Below, piece by piece: positions 11,880 to 23,555 of a DNA stretch of 64,000 nt. The stretch lies in contig CM114275.1 in the NCBI GenBank assembly GCA_050084515.1, forward strand, positions 11,284,001 to 11,348,000. Reading direction: 5' to 3'. Source of the DNA: Blasia pusilla. Its lineage: Eukaryota; Marchantiophyta; Marchantiopsida; Blasiales. The position numbers and the translations under genes were made by a program. Under the pieces are notes generated by a model. The model saw only the letters and a list, made by a program, of their open reading frames with translations, made no database searches and was not told where the DNA came from. The stretch's first letter is position 1, and each line of letters opens with the position of its first letter.

Positions 11880-13370
11880 TCCTTACAAAGCTATAAAAGT
11901 GGATGGACTACATCGGGAAGTATTGGGACTTTTCAAGATGTTGGTCAATATTGCAAGAGAGTTGACAAAGAGTCATGCTCTAGTGCCTCACTCTTTGAGG
12001 GAGCTTGACATAAGGATCTGTATTATCCAACGTTACCATTGATATATGTCCTTTAGATTGCGTGGGAATCATCAATGTGAATATTTTCAGTTTGACACCA
12101 TTTTTTAGGGATTTGAACATAAGTTCGTGAGGCAAGTGATTGTGTTTTGTTTGCTAGACGTGCTTCTGAACTTTATGGTAAAAGTTTTTGTGCATTTCAT
12201 ATACTAGTATCTACTAGCATACTAAAGAAGATGCATTCTGAGGAATCACTTTCAAAGATGGATAGATTGATAAGCTTGATAGTGTTGAATTTGAAACAAC
12301 ATATCAAGCAATGGCAAAAATCAGAGTTTGATATAGTTAAAGTCCAAGCCATAAGTCATCTTAAAGATTTAATACGACGTTGTGGTTTGCCTCACGAATA
12401 CAATACTGGTATCTTTAAGTATCTTCATATTGCAATGATGGAGATCCCTTGTCGAAACAACAACAAGAGAGATTTCATGGATCAAATTATTCAGCACCAT
12501 GAAAGACTCGCGGCGTTGGCATTTGAAGGTGAATCCAAGGAGGACCTCTCCATCAATGAAGAAGACATATCATCTTTGGATAAGGTAATCTTGAATGATA
12601 TTTTATGGTTCTTTCTTGCATTGAATGTTGTTGGGTATTTTTTGGACTCATCGTTGTTTTCATTATCTAGTTAATATTTTGTACAAACATATGTACAGAA
12701 TGTTAGAGGTAGCTTAAACTTTTCTGATCGGTCCTTTAAACTCACAACTTGGATATACTTGGAGAAACAAAGTAATATTTACCATGGTTATAATTTGGCA
12801 GGTTGCATCTAGAGGACAAAATATCTTATATGGAGTGGATTTGGATGTCAAACCTGGTTGGTTGAATTTGAAGAAATTCCAGTCATTTTCAATGCAAGTG
12901 CAAACTCTACCTCAAGAACAACTAGAAGTAGAGAAATGGCTTCCCAATGCCTTATTTATTTGTATGGAAGAGTAGGAAATAACACATGCACGTCATCTAT
13001 TGTTGAAGACTAGCCTTGTTGTGCCTATGGGTGAAGGTGACAAATTTGGAGATTGGCCAATGTACACTCGTGCATCAAGGAACTTTCATGGTCATCCATG
13101 GTTGTGTGACCATCTCAGATTGAAGGTGCCAATGAAGGACCAATAACTTGGTTTGGGCAATTAAGACTCTCGTTCTCTTGTGAAGTCCTTGATGTTTTCA
13201 GAAGAAGGATCAACAAGGATTTAACATTGCTAAGGGTATTTGAAGAGATGCCAAGGGATGAATATTGGAGGTTGTTGAAATGTAAGAAGTTTCGGTATGT
13301 AGATAAAAGATGCTTCAACACGACTAGATTAAGTATATGCCCTCGTGGTCTAACCAAGGTTTGTACCAAA
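11880..13370 (+). pseudogene. Plavaka-like DDE transposase relic (C-terminal half)
   Basis: The reading NPYKAIKVDGLHREVLGLFK at about 11878-11937 matches the N-P-Y-x(6)-D-x(2)-H-x(4)-G-x-F block of Plavaka/CMC-type transposases. The open frame 12147-12674 carries LPHEYNTGIFKYLHI and then NNNKRDFMDQI. This closely follows the family signature YNTE-x(3)-LHI...Y-R-x-S-N-K-R-D-Y-x-x-Q-M. Further downstream GHPWLCDHLRLKV, TWFGQLRLSFSCEV and LLRVFEEMPRDEYWRL fit the C-terminal domain, each in another frame. Stops at 12673 and after 13140 and several frame changes show it is dead. These elements are best known from fungi; the family call rests on motif recall and has not been tested by a search. Confidence 0.6.
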
Positions 13371-14507
13371 ATTTCATAGATAGTAAGTAGATGTATAAAA
13401 CATTTTACAAGTGATACACATAGTTCCAAAATTCCCCACCATTGATACATTATTTTGTCAATCGAATCAAAATATAAGCATATTTTGTGTTGCAAGTACA
13501 TTTTAGGTGGAACTCATTTGACAACACTTAGATCGAGTAACGGGCTAGCATATTATCTAGTGGGCAGTTGCAAATGTTGATCTTTCTTCTATCTTGGAGA
13601 TATTTGTCCAACCTAATCTCTTTTTCTTGATGTTAAAGCGACTTTCTTGTCTCCAAAATTTTATAATTTATTGTAGTTGAGGGCATACTGTCTTTGGATA
13701 GGTTAACATTTTTTAATGTGTTATTTAAATAGGGATTTCACTTTCCAACCATGGTTTTGAAGAAATTTAACATATCCTGCTTGACTTACAACTATTAATA
13801 TCATGGTGTGAACATCAATTTTTAAATTTTTCTAAATTATATTTTGCATGCTTATTGTCTCAACTTGACCTTAAGATTCAAGCAAAGCATACAGCAAGGG
13901 GGAATAAGTTTAACCTTGGATAATAAATGGTGTCTTCTGTTGTAATTAGAGTATGAAGGGATTGACAATTCTATCTTTTCAGGGTCTCTCAAAATCAATT
14001 TCAGAACTAGTGAAACAAAAATTTGTGTCATGATTTGTTGGCATACTACCTTCTCACTCAGTGACCAACAAGGGAGTTCAAGAGCGTGCAAAAGAGGCTC
14101 TCCAAGAGTCTCTACTAGTGTTGGCGGAGATATCAGAAGATGAGACAGATACAAATATTGACTACTTTGCCTTGCCTTGAATCAATTTTCATTTATGAGC
14201 TCTCTATTTATCTTATGCATTGCATGGGATGAACCACAACTGCCCTATTTTTATAAATCTTTGCATGATAAGTGCATCACTAAAATTAGCAATAGATAGC
14301 TTCTTGGAAAGGTGCGCATTCAGGTTGTCTTTATGTTAAGCCCCCCTTGTTTATTCAAATTTTGTATGAAATTTTGCTACTTTCTAAGATAGACATTCTA
14401 ATTCTCCAATGAGCCTTGCAAAGGTTCTTTTATGGACCTAATGTTAGTTTCTTTCAGTGAACTCAATGTGAGAAGCTTTTGCAATAAGCAATTGCCTCAC
14501 ATTATTT
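13371..14507. other. No gene seen
   Basis: AT-rich sequence without a protein-like frame, repeat array or RNA gene that I can recognise. Confidence 0.5.
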
Positions 14508-14930
14508 TCACAAAAGTGTATATAAAAAAAAAACTGATAACGCTAGTAAGTAACTACTCCTATTAAGGCTAGTAAGTAGGCCCCACAAGCCTAAAGCGGC
14601 AACAAAGAAATAGAATTTGCTACAAAATCCAACTAACATGGGTATTCGTGTGTATGAAAACATAGTAATAGACAAGGTAATAGCTAAAAAAACATTAGTT
14701 TTGGCTAAAGCACATAAATCTGTACTCCTCAGTAGGTTTATGTGACCTTGTATGCGACGCACAAAAGAGTCCTTTAACTTGGGGTTCATAGACTCCAAAA
14801 TAAAGGACGAGCTCATGCCCGCTTTAGCCTGCATGTTTTCTATGCCGAAGGTGTTAGGTCCCTTGTTAGCACATCCATTGGCTAATTTGGGGTTTTCCAC
14901 CTCCATCTCCGTGCCAATGGCGGCCCTCAA
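14508..14930 (-). CDS. Hypothetical 140-residue ORF with hydrophobic C-terminal half
   Basis: An open frame of 140 residues begins with a polar segment (about 1-70) and ends with three hydrophobic stretches (around TNVFLAITLSITMFSY, KFYFFVAALGLWGLL and YLLALSVFFLYTLL) that could be membrane segments. I do not recognise it. It has no visible neighbours, no identified splice sites or homologue, and AT-rich DNA can give hydrophobic frames by chance, so it may not be a gene. Confidence 0.2.
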   Translation of the reverse strand: MRAAIGTEMEVENPKLANGCANKGPNTFGIENMQAKAGMSSSFILESMNPKLKDSFVRRIQGHINLLRSTDLCALAKTNVFLAITLSITMFSYTRIPMLVGFCSKFYFFVAALGLWGLLTSLNRSSYLLALSVFFLYTLL

Positions 14931-17156
14931 GTCTTTTGATAGCGAATGTAGTTGTGTCTATGGAGGGATCCGTCAAAGGAACAAGATGAGAAAATGTTTG
15001 ACAAGATGCAAATATTTCGAGCAGATCACGTTTCCATGGTGAGACTTTGTCAAAGTTTTGTATCTTTAACTTTTCTTGAAGTTTTTAGGATCCTAGAAAT
15101 CAAGTATTTAAAGTCTAATATGGCTTGGATGTTTGGAACCAGAGCATACTAAAAAATCGTAGTTGTATTTATATTGTATATATTTATGGTAAATGAGACC
15201 AATCATTTGGAATATTCATCTCAATTAGTACTCCATGTCGTCATTTGATCCTTTCTCAAAATAAAATGGTTTGAGTTCATGCAGATGTTGTATCGAGAGT
15301 TGAGTTCCAATTATACCATAGTTGAAGAGTTTATCCGAGTATTCATTTCTATCTGGATAAAGAAAGAAATTTGTTGAGGTTCCTTTGGTTGCTCTTGACT
15401 TCTTTCAGTATTGTTGTAGTTTCAACGAGAGTAATGTAAAAGAACAAGTAAGCAAAAGCTACTGTGTAAAGGAGGGGATAAAATATTTATGTAAAATACG
15501 TCTAAATTGGGGAAAAGGTGATAGAAAATATTCCTTGGGGTTTTGAGCAGATTGAAGACACTATTTTATTCACAGGAAATAAAATATTTTGTCATTTTTT
15601 TCCCATATGATTGGTGTTTCTCTTCTTGGAAATTTGTTAAAAAGGATCCACATCTTTTGTGCGAGGTGCATCTAAGCCGGTAAGACCTCAAATTACCTAA
15701 GACTCTAAAGACTCCACTAATTACTAGTTATACTATTTAAACTACTTCCTATTTAGTCTTTTGGTTCATGTAAAATACCTTGAAGGTTCATGATGGTCAA
15801 ATAGGGAGACAATGGCGTTGTAGTGCTTGGGTGGCAAATGTTGCGTGGAAGCTAATGCATCTATGTGACAAGCATGATAACTTCGATATGAATGATTTGG
15901 TTGGTGAATTCTTAACTATGGTCCTTTTGGATGGTCTTGGATAGTTGGGGGTCTTCTTCATATTTCAGTTATGGTCATATGTATGAGTGAGTTAAGGCGA
16001 TGATATGAAGGGCCTAAGATAGTGTAGTTTGCTAAATCTGCGCCAAGGTCTCATAAAGCTCTATGATTTGGTAGAATTTGAGTGAAAAATCTTATGGTCT
16101 CGCTCTTCAAGTTTTGATTATTGGAGGCCTTGTAGTCATATATAGTCCACTTGTGCTCATAAGTATTATAAAATTTTGCGCTCTCCATAAAGGTGATATT
16201 ATACTTTAGATTCCATGATCGTAGGATATTCTAGAATAATGTTTACTGTTACATGTAACAACATTGATGAAGCTACTCCTTAATCTATCTCAACAAGCTC
16301 TCTATTTTGATGTCATAATCAGTCAAATACACCTTGAGAGAAGAGCTTGCATTGGACATCCATTTGTAATTTCTCAATGGTAGAGGTCTAGATACCATAA
16401 ATACACTCAATGGAGTGCAATATTCTATTAGAGTTTGTTTGTCATTAATGTCTTCACCTCATGGTTGAATTTTCTTGGAACTTCAATCTCGACTGGTGTA
16501 TATCCTTAGTGCTTCTAAGGCCTTGTGGATTTAGAGAGAAGACAAGTATTCAAAAATTATTTGGGTACATTGCTCCGTTGCAAGCTGCCAATATTTCCTC
16601 AAGCCCACATTCCCTCCGCCCTTACTCTTCCAAAAAATTAAACTATAGAGCAATGATCTATTTCATTGTCGTTAGTTAAGTTCTTATATGTCTTGGCTTT
16701 TAGCTTATATCTTTCCTAGGCTTTACTATGCCTTTTGTGCACTCAATTAGCAATCAGCCCTTCTAAGGTGCTTGATGTTTGGCCCCACTATTATTGATAA
16801 TTATTGTCATACCATTAACAAGTTCATGAAAAATTTTCTTCTTATGGATGGAAACACAATCAAAATCTTGCACACTGTATGCAGACGTGGAAAAGACCTC
16901 TTTTCACTTCTTACAGGTTCAAGTGGTTATATAGATTTGTTTGATAGAGTGAATAATGAGTTATTGTAACTCACTATTCACTGTTTGATGGACAAAGAAA
17001 GCCTTGTTGTAGAGTGATTTTAGAGTAAATGCTCTTGGTTGAGGTTTATTTATACTTCTCATTAAGTACGATTCGTGAAGTTTTTGGTACACGAGGATAA
17101 ATCATCTAATTCTTATTGAGAGTTTCACAACATTGGGGTGTTGTGTTTCTATCTAG
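14931..17156. other. Mostly non-coding; two exon-like patches
   Basis: A patch at about 14960-15055 (+) reads DPSKEQDEKMFDKMQIFRAD, and one at about 15786-15950 (+) reads RQWRCSAWVANVAWKLMHLC and beyond. Both are protein-like but short, and I cannot assign them or join them to a gene. The rest shows nothing. Confidence 0.3.
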
Positions 17157-17336
17157 TGATTTACTTTGTCAACTCAAGCTCGGAAGCAAATGATATGGCT
17201 ACGTTGATGGCTCGCCTTTATAATGGTAGTTTCCACATTATTGCCCTGGGAAATGCGTATCATGGCATGCGTCCTGCCACGATAGGTCTTACAACGCATA
17301 ACATATGGAAGTATAATATTCCTCAAGTTTGTCACC
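17157..17336 (+). pseudogene. Orphan exon of alanine:glyoxylate aminotransferase 2
   Basis: The translation IYFVNSSSEANDMATLMARL, then FHIIALGNAYHGMRPATIGL and WKYNIPQ, is typical of class III PLP-dependent aminotransferases of the mitochondrial or peroxisomal alanine:glyoxylate aminotransferase 2 group. It covers the segment that binds the cofactor phosphate (SEAN) and the following AYHG motif. The piece is bounded by a plausible acceptor (TTTCTATCTAG at 17146-17156) and donor (CAA then GTTTGT at 17337), so it has the shape of one 180-nt exon. I found neither the preceding exon nor the exon with the catalytic lysine in the window. It is therefore probably a captured or stranded gene fragment, although introns longer than I can scan by eye are possible. 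Confidence 0.7.
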
Positions 17337-18349
17337 AATTCATGCTTCCAAGTGTTTACTTGTATTAATATTGGTTAAAAAACATAGATTTTGTAGAGCT
17401 CATATAGATTTGAGTGTTTACTACAAAAATGGTATCTTGTTGACTGAATATATAAAGATGAACTTATCTTGTAGGAAAAATTAAGAAAGCAATCAAACAA
17501 GGAAAGGAAAATCTTTGCTCAATTTTTGCTATGACTATCATAGGTCTAGTGAAGTTCATCCTTTGAACAAAGTTGAGAGGAATAGAGAAGAAGAATTTAC
17601 ATTCTTGGTCTCTTGCACCATGACTACAGTGAGTGCGAGCACGCACAATACAAGGACCTACCCACAATTGAGGAATCAACAAGAAGAGGCGACAAGTTCT
17701 TCCCTGAAGACCTCTCCAAAGTGAGTCTCTTGTGTCTTTATGTTAGCTTATACACCCATCAAGAGAATCATGAGAACTCTACAAAATGGTGCATATGTCT
17801 ATTTATTTCATGAATACTTGTATGTTTTCCTTCCAGATTGGAACCAATATGATGGGATGTTATGAGTACAAGGACCAACTTTCTGTCAAAAGTAGTTATG
17901 TATTTGCTTTGATAAACGGGTTTGGTCCACAAGGTGTTGGATCATTGTGCCTCAATATGCTTACTTCATAATTAAAGGAAGATATATTAGTTTGAACTCC
18001 ATTTAACTTGATTTTTCTTCTATTCATTAATTTTTGAGTGAAAAGTTTATTATGACTCAAAGATATTTCAATCAGGTGGATGCAAGGACTCTCGTCAGTC
18101 ACTTCTTGGTGATGAACCAATACAAAATGAGCGTGGAAATGGTATCATTACCTCACAATCAAATGTGATTGCAGAGCATGTGGTAGGCATGCCCTTGGAG
18201 CCTATGCTCGGGCCTTCCACCTCACATTCATGGCAGGTTGCAACAAGTTGCGGTTCCATAGAGCGTGCCATGGTTTGTCCAGGTGTTTTTTTGTTGGATA
18301 ACCAGACAGAGGTTCAATTTGGTGAGTCTAGGAGGTAGAGTGTTTTGTC
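17337..18349. other. Unassigned stretch with exon-like patches
   Basis: A patch at about 17610-17718 (+) reads HHDYSECEHAQYKDLPTIEE and ends FFPEDLSK before a good donor (AAA then GTGAGT). A second at about 17838-17960 follows a TTCCAG acceptor. They could be two exons of one gene or remnants of a capture. Neither is recognised. Nothing continues the aminotransferase. Confidence 0.3.
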
Positions 18350-18690
18350 TACAATGCATCTTGTTGGATTTAGAAACGCAACCCTTGATGTTGGGGATGG
18401 CAGCATTTAATTTACAGGGTTGGGCTTGACAAGGGCCGATATGGAGCGTTGTCCATTCAAGATACAGACATCCTTGGGTGGAGAGAGTATGAAATAGTTT
18501 ATCACCCCACATAAGGTCATGGCAAGGATTCAACCACAACATTTGTCAAATGAGTCAGTGGTGCGAGCTAAGGCGATAGTGACTCACACCAAGTCACATG
18601 ACGTCTTGGTTGGAGGAGCAATATTGTACCCGCTAGGATTTTCCCTAGATTATTGAGAGGAGTTAGCATCCTACATGTAAACGAGGAAAG
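18350..18690 (+). pseudogene. Retropepsin-like protease region of the methyltransferase-bearing gypsy relic
   Basis: At 18364-18396 the reading LDLETQPLMLG resembles the active-site block of a retroviral-type aspartic protease, in which the usual D-T/S-G-A is here D-L-E-T. Downstream GLGLTRADMERCPFKIQTSL and DVLVGGAILYPLGFSLDY (about 18600-18650) read like the flap and C-terminal part (the usual I-L-G/V-G-x(4)-LYPLGF block) of gypsy proteases. Stops and a frameshift split the region. It lies directly upstream of the methyltransferase relic on the same strand, in the expected polyprotein order. Confidence 0.5.
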
Positions 18691-19039
18691 TAGTTAGGTG
18701 ATGAGTGACTTAGTATGTTACCCATTCTATTCCTGAATGGAGTGATCCAACTATGGCCATAAGAGAAAGCAATGTTAATTAATAGCATTCAACAACACCA
18801 TCACTTGGCGTAGTGATTTTTTGATTGAGGGGCATATTCATGTAGGAGACACATCCACGCTTCACACATCTATGGAGAGGAGTGTGATGGTAATTGCATC
18901 ATTCTGTGGAGGACAGGTGCCATTGTGGGGCTCGAGTGAGGAGCTCTGACACTTGGTCAATGAGCACATGCAGATGGCGTGGAGCAAGACGTTTGCACTA
19001 GAGCGTGATAGGTTAGAGGAACCCAAGGTCGCCATAAGT

Positions 19040-19985
19040 GCGTGTGCAGCAATAATTTGTATGTTGAGGTTGGTGAGGTTCACAAGGTTATAAGGCGCAT
19101 TGCACTTCAACATGTGGCATAGTTATGTGTTTGTTTTCCCGACTTGTTATCTCCGTCGGATGTATAGGAATACCAGAGTTCCCAGACATTTCTTTGTTGG
19201 GGCCTCAGGACTTGGAGCGGGTAGGGACCATTGATTTTCTCATTGCTGGTTGGCCATGTCAAGGTCGTATGAATGCGAGACAAGATAGCGGTCTAGCTGA
19301 TACTGGGTTTAGACTGTGTTGGGAGATGACGAGGATCTTGCAACACTTGCAAGAACATTAGTCTTGTTCTCCAACTTACATCTTGGAGAATGTGCCAATC
19401 TTGGGCAATTCGTGGTCACGAGTGGTTATAAGCGCATATGAGGTGTGTGCTTGGATCAGCCCAGTTGTGTTTCTGAATGTGGCGAGTGCAGGTTCAAGAG
19501 CACATTGCTTGCGTCTATGGTGGACCAACTTGGTACCACATGAAGTGTTGTGGAGGGTGTATGCAAGAGTAGAGCGCCCCTCCCATTTATTGGTGGATTA
19601 TATTCTAGATCATGGTCGTCGTTCGTAGGCAATGAGGCACGATAATCGACCACCATAACCTATGGTCAACAAGATTAGCATGCCTCGGGCATCCTTTTCC
19701 ACTTTTGTGAGTTTTCCCGCTTCCTATGCATATAAAGAAGTTGATTCTGGCTTCATTTAGGATGACTAGGCAGAGCGGTAGGTGAAGCCCAATGCCGATG
19801 AGCAAGAGTGGGCATTGGGATTTCCTAGAGGAGAGATGGCAGTATCGTCACTATTAGAGACATCCTGATGTCATGTCTTAGGTCAAGCGATGGACTTGAA
19901 CTCCTTCACATGGATCATTAGCTTAGGAGTAGCTAAGCAACGTCGGATGAGGTTGCGACAAGCCTGAATTGTTGCATTGGTAAGT
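19040..19985 (+). pseudogene. C5-cytosine DNA methyltransferase domain within a Ty3/gypsy relic
   Basis: The frame from 19125 to 19628 has a single in-frame stop (TAG, 19359-19361). It encodes IDFLIAGWPCQG, where PCQ (19254-19262) is the catalytic motif IV of C5 methyltransferases with its nucleophilic Cys. LENVP follows, where ENV (19386-19394) is motif VI. Next come GSRAHCLRLWWTNLVP and VDYILDHGR, which fit motif VIII and its surroundings. After two more stops the text ADEQEWALGF (about 19785) and, one frame away, MDLNSFTWI (about 19888) match the C-terminal block. Upstream, in another frame, LYVEVGEVHKVIRRIALQH fits the motif II region; the motif I FxGxG loop is not visible. The family would methylate cytosine in DNA with SAM. 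This copy cannot be active. Position between protease and RT on the same strand indicates a domain of the retroelement polyprotein, not a host gene. Confidence 0.75.
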
Positions 19986-20373
19986 CCAATGCCTATCAAG
20001 ACAATTTAGACAGCGACTGGGGGCGAGGCCCAAGGAGATCAATACATCACAGGTGATAGAGAGAAACACCCTTGGACTTCTTGGGATATTTTGCAAGTAC
20101 GTCGGGAGACGGCAGCCACAACATCGAGTGTGGTACATGGTCTTCCATATAGAGGAGATTAGAGTTTGGAGTTGGTTGTAAGGGAGCACTCAAGTTTTGT
20201 AGTCCAAGATTGGGTTGCACCATAGCAACCACGGATACCTACGCGTGAGAATCCTATAGTAATCACGATGGAGACTTGGGAGTCCGATATGGGCCTTGAG
20301 TTGATAGGAGGAGATTAGTGCCCAATACATCAATTCCTTAGGAGTCATAGGTACGCCTTAGTTTGCACTTAGT

Positions 20374-21080
20374 ATGCATGATTTGGGTACACTAAAGGGC
20401 CCAAGGATTTGCATTGAGTTGTCTAGCAACAGGCTCATTTGCCGACGATCCTATAGGTACAATGATATGGAGAGGGCCTTGATTCAAAGCATAAGCCAAA
20501 ACTTGGTTAGAGTAGGATTGGTAGGGCTGTCGTATGGAGAGTATGCATCTGCCACTGTCATGCCCGCCAAGAAGGATTTGCATGGCAATTGGACGGATAG
20601 GCGGATGTGTGGAGATTACCAACCTATCAATCAACAGATGAATTCAGATAGGTAAGCTATGCTCACTCTTGAGGATATCTTTCATGCTATATGGCATGCA
20701 AAGGTCTTTAATTCCTTGGATCTTCGAGTTGGATACCATCATCTGCCTATCAAATTGGTGGACAAGCAGAAGACTGCATTTCGGGGCATCCATCTTCATG
20801 GGAAGGATTGTTTGAACTTGTGGTAGTTCTTAACATTTGGGTTGAAGAAAGCCACGATAGAGTTTCAGAGGATCATGCATAGGATCTTTGTAGGTTTGGA
20901 TTTTGTGAGATCTTACATTGATGAAATCATAGTCTTGAGCGTCATGATAAGGGAGCATAAGCGACATCTCAAGGATGTCGCTTATTGCAACTACAAGGGC
21001 TGAAGCTACATCCAAGAAAAAGCAAGTTCTTCTATGACAAGATTGAGTACTTGGGTCACACAATATCTGTCACGTATTTT
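20374..21080 (+). pseudogene. Ty3/gypsy reverse transcriptase relic
   Basis: One frame runs from 20374 to about 20985 with only two stops (TAA 20653-20655, TAG 20824-20826). It reads ASATVMPAKKDLHGNWTDRR, then CGDYQPINQQ, FNSLDLRVGYHHLPIK, LTFGLKKATIEFQRIM and FVRSYIDEIIVLS. These are RT blocks 2 to 5, with the catalytic box YIDD changed to YIDE (20914-20925). After a frameshift, LKLHPRKSKFFYDKIEYLGH continues to 21060, as in gypsy RTs. The spacing to the methyltransferase relic upstream is about 400 bp, filled by linker-like text. Confidence 0.85.
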
Positions 21081-21490
21081 AGGATAGATCGACAAGATCC
21101 AATAGAGAGCCTTTGTAAATAGTGGAGGACAATCTCATAAGGTCAAGGATGACCTGCGACTGCCACAAGTAACGTGAGAGAGCATGTTTCCCTTCCGTTT
21201 CAGCACATTTGGAGCCATATAGAGAAACTTACTATTTTTGGTATTTTCCATATTGAGTATAATTGAATTTCCACTTTCAGAAATGGCCTTGGACACACTA
21301 AAGGAGATCAAAAGTCAAGGAGATGACTTGCAAGCATAGGTTATCGTGCAGAGAGAAGGGGATATACCTCCAAGAGAGTGAGCTTGAGAGCTCATTCTCT
21401 CTTTGTTGAACCTCTTGGCATGAGGCCGCGGAGCTACGGTTCTCCTTGCCTTGCGGATGTAACCCAAGCATCTCATTAGGAGAATGGGTT

Positions 21491-21910
<420 letters not shown>

Positions 21911-22949
21911 CGCCGTTTAGGGCTATATCGGGCCACCGCCGCCATTTTCCACCGTAGCTGTTCAATGTTGCGCAAAGCCACCACCGTTAACGGCCACGTC
22001 CGGCCGCTGCCAGACTTGGTTGAGTCCGTACGCGTCTCCGCCACTTGTGCACTTCCGGACTCCGGAAAGGTAACCTTGTGGTTCATGGGATCCTAGTTTT
22101 CTTTCGAATTTTCTATATCTTGAGGTTGTAGCCGCTTGACAATGATGGAGTACTATGCCATAACGTTGGTTGTTGCAACGCGCCTCCGATTGCCGTGCCA
22201 TGCCGCTTGTAGCCGCAACGCCCTATCTCGATCACAGATGAGAGCATATATTGCTGATAAAAGAGGATATGCCACTGGATATCGCATCCCATTCTCGAGT
22301 GCTGTGCCGCACCATACTCGTGGACCCACATCACACATTGAGGAGATTTGAGCATCGTTAGTACAAGGGGAGTACGACTTGTTGATTAGAGGATTTTATC
22401 TTCATGACCAAGTTGGGGTTGAGAGTTTCAATTGTTGAGGAGCGACATCGACATTTTTTTAAGTTATACGTTATGGTCTTTTGCCCTGCATAAGTGAGGG
22501 AATTTCGGGTATTGGGTAGTTATTTGGGATATTGGGTTTTATGTTGATGTAGAGAACATCATTGATGGGCGTGATTAGGGGACATAGACTTGTTGAGGGT
22601 GTCCAAAGTAGGGATGTGTGGGATGTCCAGAGTTGAGGGTATGTTCTGTCGATTAGATGATAGAACAATAGTTGATTTGCGGTACCATGCCGCTTATTAC
22701 TGCACAATATATGTCTTAGTGAGAGGAAGTATAGATTGAGTGTCGCACATTTGGGTTGATGATTGAGGGATTACTCGTGAGATTGAGAGTGATTGCGTGA
22801 TAGGGGCAAGAGGGTCATCACGCTCTCCTTTCGGGACTTTGAGAGGCGAGGTGGTGGATCTGAGAGTAGCTCTTGAGATTATACACAGAATGACGTGACG
22901 TCCTGAGGGTCTCCATGTGAGAAACCCTCTCAACCTCCTTCTATGTCAT
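21911..22949. other. No gene seen; possible retroelement leader
   Basis: No protein-like frame. The part from about 22350 to 22940 lies directly upstream of a gypsy gag and could be its LTR and leader, but I could not find LTR ends. Confidence 0.3.
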
Positions 22950-23243
22950 TGTCAAATGAGGGGGAGGGCATAAAGGAGTTTGTGAGCATATCATTACATA
23001 CAGTGATTGGTCCTGTCGACTAGGAGTACGAGATAGACAACCGGGGTAGAGGACCTCGTAGATTTTTGGGTGATATAGGAATGATAGAGTTGCATGACTT
23101 CATTACGGAGTATAGGAGTTGGTGTGACTCACTGCAGGCTAGGAACTCCAAAGAGTTCAGCCCATTTAGAACATGGACCGGCATGTTCCACCACTTAGAG
23201 AGGACACCCATGGACGATTACTATGAGTTACCTAAGAGATATG

Positions 23244-23555
23244 TGTGGAAAACTGCTAAAGAAGCATAATTGGTGGGAAACGACTCTCACACTCACATAC
23301 CACCATGGAGAACAAAATTTGCAATGAGGGAATGAGTGGAGGTTGGCCCCCTTCTCAATTATGTAGGATATGTACAAGATACCCTAACCCTAACCTTAAC
23401 CATAGTCTCAAGTTAGACTAATTGTGATTAACTAACCCTAGTTAAGATAATCGTGCTTAATTGACTAACCAAGATTAAGCTTCCCTACTTTGTGTGAGTA
23501 CCAAATATAGCAGTTCAGGTGTCTCATGAGCTTGACTGTAACTCAATATTCAATA
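23244..23555 (-). repeat. 3' LTR of copia A
   Basis: Pairs with 30309-30621. In element orientation the end is CCACA. Contains the telomere-like run ACCCTAACCCTAACC at about 23381-23395. Confidence 0.92.

Noticed and set aside
19125-19628. Host DNA methyltransferase gene (for example a DRM or CMT)
   Set aside because: The flanks on the same strand are retroelement protease and RT and there are no introns or chromatin-reader domains, so a retroelement-borne domain is more likely.
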